Shown: piece by piece, positions 1 through 6,103 of the stretch | Numbering within the stretch: position 1 is the first letter of the stretch | Layout of the letters: every line of letters starts with the position of its first letter | Assembly: GCA_035632095.1 (NCBI GenBank) | Contig: DASQHM010000022.1 | Coordinates: forward strand, 1 to 8,244 | Direction of reading: 5' to 3' | Length of the DNA: 8,244 bases | Source: DASQHM01 sp035632095 | Lineage (GTDB): Bacteria; Pseudomonadota; Alphaproteobacteria; Ferrovibrionales; Ferrovibrionaceae | Program-made: the position numbers and the translations under genes | The notes under the pieces: generated by a model | Told to the model about the DNA's origin: nothing | Database searches by the model: none | The model's input: only the letters and a program-made list of their open reading frames with translations

Positions 1-33
1 GGTTTCGGTGGCGGCGACATAAATGCGAAGCAT
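1..33 (-). CDS. 5' end of an unidentified gene (first 11 codons only)
   Basis: Reading the minus strand, an ATG at position 33 opens a frame that runs off the window edge and begins MLRIYVAATET. A Shine-Dalgarno-like GGAGAG lies four bases upstream of the ATG (38-43), and a long AT-rich, promoter-like stretch lies further upstream (121-300). Eleven residues are too few to name a family; the start looks like a hydrophobic beta-strand (LRIYVAA). A second minus-strand ATG about 68 bases upstream opens another frame that also stays open to the edge, but its peptide is Arg/Pro-rich and it has no comparable ribosome binding site. The gene is therefore plausible but not proven. Confidence 0.4.
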   Translation of the reverse strand, partial: MLRIYVAATET

Positions 34-148
34 GGGACTCTCCAGCGTTGAGTTTTGGTCCGCCGCGGCGAGGTCCCTATCAGGCTGATCTCTGGGTCCA
101 TCGTCCGGTTGCCCAGAAGTAGAGAAAAAAGTTATGGCTAACACAAGA

Positions 149-197
149 TTAATTCATTGAAACTCAAGACAATAGAGAAAGAGTTGATGAATGTTAA
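149..197. repeat. Imperfect inverted repeat in the AT-rich region
   Basis: The left arm (149-165) and right arm (181-197) can pair as TTAA/TTAA, TTCAT/ATGAA and AACTC/GAGTT. A two-base bulge and a small internal loop interrupt the stem, and the loop is about 15 bases. It could be a weak hairpin or a spaced binding site. In AT-rich DNA this degree of pairing may be chance. Confidence 0.25.
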
Positions 198-245
198 GAG
201 TGTTGGTAAAGACGTTGAATCGCTTTGATTGTTCGATGGTCGATA

Positions 246-261
246 AAATTAGCGCTAAATT
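246..261. promoter_or_regulatory. Candidate operator palindrome
   Basis: AAATTAGCGCTAAATT is symmetric at 14 of 16 positions, with a perfect 10-bp core, TTAGCGCTAA (249-258). A compact symmetric element inside an AT-rich intergenic region is typical of a dimeric regulator's site. No specific regulator is recognised. The probable target is the minus-strand gene starting at 33, more than 200 bases away. Confidence 0.35.
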
Positions 262-280
262 GTCGGGTGATAAATCGTGC

Positions 281-295
281 TTAATGTCCGATTAA
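281..295. promoter_or_regulatory. Candidate CtrA box (TTAA-N7-TTAA)
   Basis: TTAA at 281-284 and TTAA at 292-295 are separated by exactly seven bases. This matches the full-site consensus of the alphaproteobacterial cell-cycle regulator CtrA. The surrounding DNA is AT-rich, so a chance match is possible. The only gene positioned to be controlled is the minus-strand gene starting at 33, about 250 bases away, which is far for a CtrA-activated promoter unless the transcript has a long leader. Confidence 0.3.
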
Positions 296-380
296 TTTGG
301 ACGAATGCGCCAAATCCGGCCGCCGCGCCGCGCCAGCAAGATCGTCGGCGGCTATCGGCCGGCGGCCACGGTCGAAGGCA

Positions 381-2138
381 TCAATCCGGCAAGCCGGCGG
401 CCTTCAATGTACTCCGCAGTTCATCCCGGAAACGGGCGTCTCGATAGGGCGGCGTCCGCGCGGCGATCGTAAAGGCGGGATCCAGCTCGACCATGCGGTC
501 CGCGGTCTCGCGCGCCTCGTCGATCCGGTTCAGGCGGACCAGCGCGAAAATCTGTGCGCGATACGCGGGTAGCAGACTAGGCATTTCTTGTATCGCCTTC
601 TGCGACCAAAGCAGCGCATCCGCGTCACGGCCGAGCATCAAATTGGCATAGGCGAGGCCGCTCAGCGTCAACGGTATTTCCGGATCGCGCGGGCTGAGCC
701 GCATGGCGCGCGTGAATAGTTCGATTGCCTTGCCGGGATCGGTGCAATTGAAGCAATGCTCCCAGCCAGCGGCCACCAAGACCTGCGCCGAGTTCGGATT
801 GAGGGCCAGCGCCCGTTCCGCCAGCGTCACCGCCAAGCCGTGATCCCCGCCGAAGAAAGTGAAAGCCCTGCTGGCGCGCGCGAGCGCCGTCGCGTCGTCG
901 CCGGCTTCCGCCGCAACCTCGCGCGCCAGCTTCAGGCCCTTGTTTTCGTCGCCGGGCCTAAGCCAGCCATGAACTCGTCGCATGACAAGGGAATCGGCGT
1001 ACCACGCCTTCGCCGACGCGTAGTGCGGATCGAGCTCTATCGCACGTTCGAAGAATGTCGCGGCCGCATCATGGCCTTCCCGGGTGGCTTTGTAATAGGC
1101 TGCGGTTCCGCGCAAGAAGCAATCGTAGGCGTCGAGGTTCTCGGTCGGTTTCGAACGGCCGCGGACGATCTCGGCCGCCATGAGGCTCGGTTCGATCGCG
1201 CCGACGATGCTTGCCGTTACGCTGTCCTGGAGCGCAAAGATATCTTCGAGGTTGCCCTCGAAACGGTCGGCCCAGACATGATGTCCGCTTGCCGCCTCAA
1301 TGAGCTGACCCGTGATGCGCACCCGGTTGCCGGCCTTGCGGACGCTGCCTTCCAGCACATAGCGCACGCCGAGTTCGCGCCCGACTTGCTTTATATCCAC
1401 CGCCCGCCCCTTGTAGACGAAGCTGGAATTGCGGGCGACGACGAAGAACAACTTCACGCGCGACAGCGCCGTGATGATGTCCTCGACCATGCCGTCGGCG
1501 AAATAGTCTTGCTCGGGATCGCCGCTCATGTTCTGGAACGGCAGGACGGCGATGGACGGCTTTTCGGAACGGGCAACAAGCGGATTGTCGGCCTTCGGTT
1601 CGGTCCCGCCGAGCTGAACGCGGTACGCGTGCACCGGCCGGGCGATGTTCTTCAGGCTGTGCTCGCCCAGGTCCTCGATCGCCAGGTCGATCTTGCCCTC
1701 GACCTGATCCCATGCCGCGCGCGACAGCACGATGCCGCCAGCCGGCGCGATCGCCTCCAGACGCGCCGCGACGTTTACGCCATCGCCCATGAGGTCGCCG
1801 TCGGCCTCCACGACGACATCGCCGAGGTTGATGCCGACACGGAATTGGATTTGCTTTTCGGATGCGAAGCCGGCGTTGCGCGCCGCCATGCCGCGCTGCA
1901 CCTCGACGGCGCAGCGCACCGCGTCGACCACGCTGGCGAATTCCACAAAGGCCCCGTCGCCGGTGGTCTTGACCAGGCGGCCGCGGTGCGTCGCGATGGC
2001 GGGATCGATCAGCTCGCTCCGGAGCTGGCGCAGCCGCGCCACCGTGCCTTCCTCGTCGGCGCCGGTCAGCCGGCTGAAGCCGGCGACATCGGCCGCGAGA
2101 ATCGTAGTCAGCCTGCGCTGTATCACGGTGGTCGCCAA
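381..2138 (-). CDS. Class III adenylate cyclase with TolB-like and TPR regions
   Basis: This 585-residue protein is predicted to make cyclic AMP from ATP in the cytoplasm. Residues about 8-175 form a class III cyclase domain. The two metal-binding aspartates are D17 (in ILAADVAGFSRL) and D61 (in KTTGDG), the adenine-selecting pair is K57 and D115, and the transition-state pair is N122 and R126 (VNVAAR), so the catalytic set is complete and points to ATP rather than GTP. Residues about 194-318 match the TolB-like segment (SIAVLPFQNMSGDPEQDYFADG) often fused to such cyclases, and residues about 335-560 are TPR-like helical repeats, probably for protein contacts. No signal peptide or membrane span is seen. 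The start is the TTG at 2138, without a strong ribosome binding site; the GTG at codon 5 is an alternative. It is codirectional with the upstream catabolic operon but separated by 180 bases, so it is probably a separate unit. Confidence 0.93.
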   Translation of the reverse strand: MATTVIQRRLTTILAADVAGFSRLTGADEEGTVARLRQLRSELIDPAIATHRGRLVKTTGDGAFVEFASVVDAVRCAVEVQRGMAARNAGFASEKQIQFRVGINLGDVVVEADGDLMGDGVNVAARLEAIAPAGGIVLSRAAWDQVEGKIDLAIEDLGEHSLKNIARPVHAYRVQLGGTEPKADNPLVARSEKPSIAVLPFQNMSGDPEQDYFADGMVEDIITALSRVKLFFVVARNSSFVYKGRAVDIKQVGRELGVRYVLEGSVRKAGNRVRITGQLIEAASGHHVWADRFEGNLEDIFALQDSVTASIVGAIEPSLMAAEIVRGRSKPTENLDAYDCFLRGTAAYYKATREGHDAAATFFERAIELDPHYASAKAWYADSLVMRRVHGWLRPGDENKGLKLAREVAAEAGDDATALARASRAFTFFGGDHGLAVTLAERALALNPNSAQVLVAAGWEHCFNCTDPGKAIELFTRAMRLSPRDPEIPLTLSGLAYANLMLGRDADALLWSQKAIQEMPSLLPAYRAQIFALVRLNRIDEARETADRMVELDPAFTIAARTPPYRDARFRDELRSTLKAAGLPD

Positions 2139-2318
2139 CGACGCTGCCCATCGCTTGAATCGATAAGAGGGGCGGATGTTACGGGAACCACCGTATTTAG
2201 GCCATACCCCGATACGACGCCGTCACGCTGACGGGCGCGAAATGGAATTCACGAATAGGTCGCGGTCTATCCTTGATCGCGCCCGATCCGTCGGACCCTG
2301 CCTAGTTGCTTTCGAAGC
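2139..2318. other. Intergenic region upstream of the cyclase gene
   Basis: These 180 bases separate the end of the three-gene minus-strand operon from the cyclase start. They should hold the operon's terminator and the cyclase promoter. The only clear structure is the 9-bp inverted repeat at 2232-2285. No run of T follows that repeat in the minus direction, so a classical intrinsic terminator is not evident, and no confident promoter hexamers could be assigned. Confidence 0.5.
2232..2285. repeat. 9-bp perfect inverted repeat, 36-base spacer
   Basis: CGGGCGCGA at 2232-2240 is the exact reverse complement of TCGCGCCCG at 2277-2285. The right arm also overlaps a small alternative hairpin, GATCG-CGCC-CGATC (2275-2288), so two mutually exclusive folds are possible. 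It sits between the crotonase stop and the cyclase start on the minus strand. It may be a Rho-dependent or imperfect terminator, or a paired binding site for the cyclase promoter. Confidence 0.45.
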
Positions 2319-3167
2319 TTAGTTCCCCTCGAACACCGGGCGCTTCTTGTCGACGAAGGCGCGATAGGCGCGGCCGTAGTCACGGGTCTGCATGCAGATC
2401 GCTTGCGCCTGCGCTTCGGCTTCGATGGATTCGTCGATGCCCATGCTCCATTCCTGATGGATGCATTTCTTGGTCATGGCATGGGCGAAGGTCGGGCCGG
2501 CGGCAAGCGACGCGGCAAGCGCTTGCGCTTCGGCCAGCAACTTGTCGGGCGCGCAGAGCCGATTGTAGAAGCCCCAACGCTCGGCCTCGGCGCCGTCCAT
2601 GGCGCGTCCGGTGTAGAGCAGTTCCGCGGCACGGCCCGAGCCGATGATCCGCGGCAGGATGTTGCAGGCGCCCATGTCGGCGCCGGCGAGGCCGACGCGC
2701 ACGAACAGGAACGCCACCTTGCTCTCCGCCGTGCCGAGGCGCAGGTCCGACGCCATGGCCAGGATCGCGCCGGCCCCGGCGCAGATGCCGTCCACCGCGG
2801 CGATGATGGTCTGCGGGCAGGCGCGCATGGCCTTCACCACATCGCCGGTCATGCGGGTGAAATCCATCAGGCCCGCCATGTCGTCCGCTTCCTGCATCTT
2901 GACCAGCGGTCCGATGATCTCGTGCACGTCGCCGCCGGAGCAAAAGTTGCCGCCGGCGCCGGTGACGACAACCGCCTTCACCAAGTCGGAGTAGGTCAAT
3001 TCGCGAAACGTATCGCGCAGTTCCGCATAGGATTCGAAAGTGAGCGGATTCTTCCGCTCGGGCCGGTTCAAGGTGATGGTGGCAACCTTGCCGTCGAGCC
3101 GCCACGAGAAATGTTTCGGCTGATATTTGGCGAAATCGATGCGCTGCTTGTCGTGGGAGAGAGCCAT
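2319..3167 (-). CDS. Crotonase-superfamily enzyme (enoyl-CoA hydratase/isomerase type)
   Basis: The product is 282 residues, the usual size for the family, and should act on an acyl-CoA in the cytoplasm. The CoA-binding and oxyanion-hole segments are clear: FCSGGDVHEI (residues 75-84) and GICAGAGAILAMASD (127-141). By manual alignment with rat mitochondrial enoyl-CoA hydratase, the catalytic Glu144 and Glu164 are replaced by I135 and F155. An aspartate, D164 in GLAGADMGACNILPR, falls where dienoyl-CoA isomerase (Asp204) and 4-chlorobenzoyl-CoA dehalogenase (Asp145) have their catalytic Asp. Simple enoyl-CoA hydration is therefore doubtful; isomerisation, hydrolysis or a ring reaction is possible. 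The ATG at 3167 is preceded only by a weak AGGCAGGG. It is the last gene of the minus-strand operon, 36 bases after the SDR gene. Confidence 0.9.
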   Translation of the reverse strand: MALSHDKQRIDFAKYQPKHFSWRLDGKVATITLNRPERKNPLTFESYAELRDTFRELTYSDLVKAVVVTGAGGNFCSGGDVHEIIGPLVKMQEADDMAGLMDFTRMTGDVVKAMRACPQTIIAAVDGICAGAGAILAMASDLRLGTAESKVAFLFVRVGLAGADMGACNILPRIIGSGRAAELLYTGRAMDGAEAERWGFYNRLCAPDKLLAEAQALAASLAAGPTFAHAMTKKCIHQEWSMGIDESIEAEAQAQAICMQTRDYGRAYRAFVDKKRPVFEGN

Positions 3168-3203
3168 GGCCCTGCCTATCGGTTGTCGGAAGCTTTGTAG
3201 CCG

Positions 3204-3950
3204 TCAGTCTACCATCGTCAGCCCGCCGCTGACGCTCAAGACTTGGCCGGTGACGTAGTCGGAACGCGAGGAGGCGAAGAACAAAATCGCGTCCGCGATT
3301 TCCTCCGGCTTGGCGATGCGGCGAAACGGAATGGCGCGCGTCAGGGCCTCGCGCATGCGCTCGGGCTGGCGGGCGAGGAGCGGCGTGTCGGTGGGACCGG
3401 GGCAGACGCAATTCACGTTGATGCGATGGCGCGCCATCTCGCGGGCCAGCGACTTGGTGAAGGCGATGACGCCGCCCTTGGCCGCCGCATAGACGGTTTC
3501 GCCCATGCTGCCGACGCGGCCGGCGTCCGACGATACGTTGACGATCTTGCCGGCATTGGCCGCGATCATCGGCGGCAGAAGTGCGCGCGTGAGTCGCACC
3601 GGACCGAGCAGATTGATGCCGATGACCTTCTCCCACATCTCCGGCGGGTTCTCCATGAACGGCTGGATGATGTCCCATCCGGCCGCGTTCACCAGCACGT
3701 CTATCTTCGGCACCTTGCCGTGAACGGCGTCGGCGAAAGTCCTGATCGAGCCCTGGTCGAGCAGGTCGAGGCGCAGGTAGTCGAGCTTGTGCCCGGATCG
3801 CGCGGCTTGCGCCGCCGTCTCCTTGCCGCCGGCTTCGTCCACGTCGCCGACGATCACGTGGGCGCCGGCGCCGGCGATCATCAGCGCCGTGGCGCGGCCG
3901 ATGCCGGATGAGCCGCCGGTGACGACGGCCGTCTTGCCCTGCAGTTTCAT
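3204..3950 (-). CDS. SDR-family dehydrogenase, BadH-like
   Basis: This 248-residue classical short-chain dehydrogenase should oxidise a hydroxyacyl-CoA to a ketoacyl-CoA, or do the reverse. The Rossmann glycine motif is TGGSSGIG (11-18). D36 at the end of the second strand favours NAD over NADP. NAAG is at 88-91, and the catalytic residues are N113, S141, Y154 and K158 (YAAAK). From memory, several stretches closely match R. palustris BadH, the 2-hydroxycyclohexanecarboxyl-CoA dehydrogenase: AGWDI near 90, SDAGRVGSMGE near 141, VCPGPTDT near 182, and the C-terminal GQVLSVSGGLTM. That supports a ring-acid CoA substrate, but a generic 3-hydroxyacyl-CoA dehydrogenase or FabG-like reductase is not excluded. 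The ATG at 3950 follows a strong AGGGAGGA. The gene lies 27 bases downstream of the acyl-CoA dehydrogenase. Confidence 0.93.
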   Translation of the reverse strand: MKLQGKTAVVTGGSSGIGRATALMIAGAGAHVIVGDVDEAGGKETAAQAARSGHKLDYLRLDLLDQGSIRTFADAVHGKVPKIDVLVNAAGWDIIQPFMENPPEMWEKVIGINLLGPVRLTRALLPPMIAANAGKIVNVSSDAGRVGSMGETVYAAAKGGVIAFTKSLAREMARHRINVNCVCPGPTDTPLLARQPERMREALTRAIPFRRIAKPEEIADAILFFASSRSDYVTGQVLSVSGGLTMVD

Positions 3951-3977
3951 GGGCGTTCCTCCCTGGTTTGCGCCCGT

Positions 3978-5114
3978 TCAGCCGTTGGCGATGGCGCGGC
4001 CGATGACGATGCGTTGGATGTCGTTGGTGCCTTCGTAGATTTTCGAGCCGCGCACGGCACGATAGATGCGGGCCACGTCGTAGTCTTCCATGTAGCCGTA
4101 GCCGCCGAACACCTGCAGCGCATCGGAACAGGCGCGCTCGGCCATTTCGGTGGCGAACAGCTTTGCCATTGAGGCTTCCTTCAGGCACGGCCGGCCGGCG
4201 CTGCGGAGCGCCGCCGCGTGCAGCACCAGTTGGTGGGCCGCTTCGATGTTGGTTGCCATGTCGGCAAGGCGGAACGCCACGGCCTGGTGCTCGATGATGG
4301 CCTTGCCGAAGGCCAGGCGTTCGCGGGCGTAGTTCAAGGCCAGCTCGTGCGCCGCTCGCGCCATGCCGACCGCCTGCGCACCGATGCCGATGCGGCCGCC
4401 CTCCAGGTTGCCGAGCGCGATGCGATAGCCCTGGCCTTCCTTGCCGAGCAGCGCATCGCCGCCGAGCTCAACGTTGTCCAGCACGATCTCGCAGGTGTCG
4501 GACGAGTTCTGGCCGAGTTTCTTCTCGATCTTGGTCACGCGATAGCCGGGCGTCTTGGTCGGCACGAGGAACGCGCTGATGCCGCGCTTGGCAGCGGACG
4601 GATCGCTGACCGCGAACACCAGGGCCACGTCGGCGGTCGAGCCCGAGGTGATGAACTGCTTGGTTCCGTTCAGCGTCCAGCCGTTGCCGCGCCGCGTCGC
4701 ACGCGTGCGGATGGCGCTGGCGTCCGATCCGCCCTGCGGTTCGGTCAGACAAAAGGCCGAAAGCAGTTCGCCGCGCGCCATGGGCACCAGCCAGCGCTCC
4801 TTCTGCGCCTCGGTGCCATATTCGAGGACCGGCATGCAGCCGACGGAATTGTGGCCGCTGACCACGGTCGATACGCCGCCGTCGCCTGCCGCGATTTCCT
4901 CCAGCGCAAGCGCATAGGAGACGTAGTCGGCGCCGACGCCGCCCCAGCGTTCCGGCACGGTCATACCGAGGAAGCCGAGCGCGCCCATTTCCTTGAACGC
5001 CTCGCGCGGGAACGTCGCCGTGCGCTCGCGTTCGGCGGCGAACGGCGTCAAGCGTTCGGCGGCGAATTTCCGCGCCGCGTCGCGGATCATCTCCTGGTCC
5101 TGGGTCAGGATCAC
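3978..5114 (-). CDS. Acyl-CoA dehydrogenase
   Basis: This 378-residue FAD enzyme should introduce the alpha,beta double bond into an acyl-CoA and pass electrons to electron-transfer flavoprotein. Family hallmarks are present throughout: the N-terminal helical region (ILTQDQEMIRDAARKFAAE), the signature FCLTEPQGGSD (121-131), FITSG (154-158), the arginine-rich RERLAFGKAI segment (264-273), QVFGGYGYMEDY (334-345), and the catalytic base E361 in IYEGTNDIQR, the position of Glu in short- and medium-chain dehydrogenases. The length is typical. The GTG at 5114 is chosen because GGAGGAG lies eight bases upstream and the protein then starts as the family does; an in-frame ATG at 5150 would add 12 atypical residues. 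It is the first gene of the minus-strand operon. Its role may match AliB, the cyclohexanecarboxyl-CoA dehydrogenase, but the substrate cannot be read from sequence. Confidence 0.95.
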   Translation of the reverse strand: MILTQDQEMIRDAARKFAAERLTPFAAERERTATFPREAFKEMGALGFLGMTVPERWGGVGADYVSYALALEEIAAGDGGVSTVVSGHNSVGCMPVLEYGTEAQKERWLVPMARGELLSAFCLTEPQGGSDASAIRTRATRRGNGWTLNGTKQFITSGSTADVALVFAVSDPSAAKRGISAFLVPTKTPGYRVTKIEKKLGQNSSDTCEIVLDNVELGGDALLGKEGQGYRIALGNLEGGRIGIGAQAVGMARAAHELALNYARERLAFGKAIIEHQAVAFRLADMATNIEAAHQLVLHAAALRSAGRPCLKEASMAKLFATEMAERACSDALQVFGGYGYMEDYDVARIYRAVRGSKIYEGTNDIQRIVIGRAIANG

Positions 5115-5279
5115 ACTTGCCGCTCCTCCGTCCGTTCCATGGCCGATCATGCGTCGGACGCACGCTCGAGGCAATGTCGGCTCCATGCATGGCTCGCGCG
5201 CGCACTCCGCCGGTGGACACTGCCGCCGCCCTGGCGCAACATATTCGCGAACGCCGAACAGAAGCATCGAGGAAGCGCC
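5115..5279. promoter_or_regulatory. Divergent promoter region between the two operons
   Basis: These 165 bases lie between the minus-strand start at 5114 and the plus-strand start at 5280, so promoters for both operons should be here or overlap here. Two symmetric elements are visible: CCATGCATGG (5183-5192, perfect 10-bp palindrome) and TGCGTC-G-GACGCA (5150-5162, perfect 6-bp arms around one base). Plus-strand hexamers TGGACA and CATATT exist near 5214-5245, but their spacing (about 20 bases) is too long for a confident promoter. The arrangement suggests shared control by one regulator encoded outside the window. Confidence 0.5.
5123..5129 (-). promoter_or_regulatory. Ribosome binding site of the acyl-CoA dehydrogenase gene
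   Basis: On the minus strand GGAGGAG lies eight bases before the GTG at 5114. It is a near-perfect Shine-Dalgarno sequence and fixes the start at GTG rather than at the upstream ATG at 5150, which would place this motif inside the coding region. Confidence 0.75.
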
Positions 5280-6089
5280 ATGACCGACCGGTATGCCCGC
5301 TACAAGCGCCTGCAATTCGATCGCCCGCATCCGCGCGTCCTGCGCGTCACCATGAACAACCCCGGGCGGCTGAATTCCGCCGACGAACACATGCATGCGG
5401 AGCTCGGCACCATCTGGCGCGACATCGACGAGGATCCGAGCGTCAACGCGGCAATCCTCACCGGCGCCGGCAAGGCGTTCTCCGCCGGCGGCGATTTCGA
5501 CATGATCCAGAAGATCATGGACGACTTCCAGACCCGGGCGCGCAACTGGAAGGAAGCGCGCGACATCGTCTACAACGTCATCAACTGCTCCAAGCCGATC
5601 GTCAGCGCCATTCGCGGACCGGCGGTGGGCGCAGGCTTGGTCGCGGGCCTGCTGGCCGATGTGTCGATCGCCACGAAAGAGGCGCGCATCATCGACGGTC
5701 ATACCCGGCTCGGCGTCGCGGCCGGCGACCATGCGGCGATCATCTGGCCGCTGCTCTGCGGCATGGCCAAGGCAAAATACTATCTCCTGCTCTGCGATCC
5801 GGTTTCCGGCGCCGAAGCGGAGCGTATCGGGCTGATCTCGCTCGCGGTCGAGGACGCCGAGCTCGATTCCAAGGCCGTCGAGATCGCCTCTCGCCTGGCC
5901 GACGGCGCGCCGAGCGCGGTGCGTTGGACGAAGTATGCGCTCAACAACTGGTTCCGCATGGCCGGGCCGACCTTCGATACCTCGTTGGCGCTCGAGTTCA
6001 TGGGGTTTGCCGGGCCGGAGGTACGCGAAGGCCTTGCCTCGCACCGGGAAAAGCGCAAGCCGAAGTTCCCGAACGAAAGTCCGGTCTGA
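5280..6089 (+). CDS. Crotonase-superfamily enzyme (enoyl-CoA hydratase/isomerase type), second copy
   Basis: This 269-residue protein is a full-length crotonase-family member that should act on an acyl-CoA. The oxyanion-hole segments are AFSAGGDFDMI (66-76) and GPAVGAGLVAGLLAD (113-127). By manual alignment with rat enoyl-CoA hydratase, Glu144 and Glu164 are replaced by V121 and H141. Charged residues nearby, in IIDGHTRLGVAAGDHAAI (137-154; H141, D150, H151), could supply a different acid/base. It is clearly diverged from the other crotonase in this window, so it is not a recent duplicate. The C-terminal EVREGLASHREKRKPKF is typical of the family. The ATG at 5280 follows GAGGAA by about five bases. 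It opens the plus-strand operon, and its stop overlaps the ribosome binding site of the ligase gene, indicating co-transcription. Confidence 0.92.
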   Translation: MTDRYARYKRLQFDRPHPRVLRVTMNNPGRLNSADEHMHAELGTIWRDIDEDPSVNAAILTGAGKAFSAGGDFDMIQKIMDDFQTRARNWKEARDIVYNVINCSKPIVSAIRGPAVGAGLVAGLLADVSIATKEARIIDGHTRLGVAAGDHAAIIWPLLCGMAKAKYYLLLCDPVSGAEAERIGLISLAVEDAELDSKAVEIASRLADGAPSAVRWTKYALNNWFRMAGPTFDTSLALEFMGFAGPEVREGLASHREKRKPKFPNESPV

Positions 6090-6094
6090 AGGAG
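6089..6094 (+). promoter_or_regulatory. Ribosome binding site of the acyl-CoA ligase gene
   Basis: AAGGAG starts on the last base of the upstream TGA stop and lies nine bases before the GTG at 6104. It selects this GTG as the start out of a frame that stays open for about 330 codons further upstream, antisense and out of frame to the real genes there. The overlap with the stop suggests translational coupling. Confidence 0.7.
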
Positions 6095-6103
6095 CAGGGC
6101 GCC

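Larger units (their letters stand above)
34..380. other. Non-coding region with an AT-rich core (121-300)
   Basis: No convincing gene lies here. The core at 121-300 has 62 G or C in 180 bases (about 34%), in sharp contrast to the GC-rich genes around it. It contains a near-palindrome at 246-261, a TTAA-N7-TTAA motif at 281-295 and an imperfect inverted repeat at 149-197, each listed separately. It lies upstream of the minus-strand gene starting at 33 and downstream of the stop of the adenylate cyclase gene, so its most likely role is as the promoter and control region of the gene at 33. No clear sigma70 -35/-10 pair with good spacing could be picked out. The 301-380 part returns to high GC and shows nothing recognisable. 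Confidence 0.6.

Noticed and set aside
121..142. Possible minus-strand terminator (GTTA-TAAC stem followed by six T)
   Set aside because: The stem is only four weak base pairs, and no gene ends just upstream of it on the minus strand.
358..402. Direct repeat GCCGGCGGCC at 358-367 and 393-402
   Set aside because: It is short and made of common GC-rich words, partly inside the cyclase 3' end. There is no sign of a mobile element or attachment site.
756..2231. Long plus-strand open frame opposite the cyclase gene
   Set aside because: It has no recognisable motif, while the minus-strand frame carries a complete cyclase domain.
2380..4188. 602-residue minus-strand frame across the crotonase and SDR genes
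   Set aside because: It is a shifted frame over three real genes with extreme Arg content, which is a composition artefact.
5115..6044. Upstream extension of the acyl-CoA dehydrogenase frame to a 688-residue protein
   Set aside because: The extra 310 codons lie antisense to the second crotonase gene and show no family features. The GTG at 5114 has a strong ribosome binding site and gives the normal family length.
5117..6103. Upstream extension of the acyl-CoA ligase frame to an 878-residue protein
   Set aside because: The extension overlaps the second crotonase gene in another frame and has the Arg/His-rich composition of an out-of-frame GC-rich read. The GTG at 6104 fits both the ribosome binding site and the family N-terminus.
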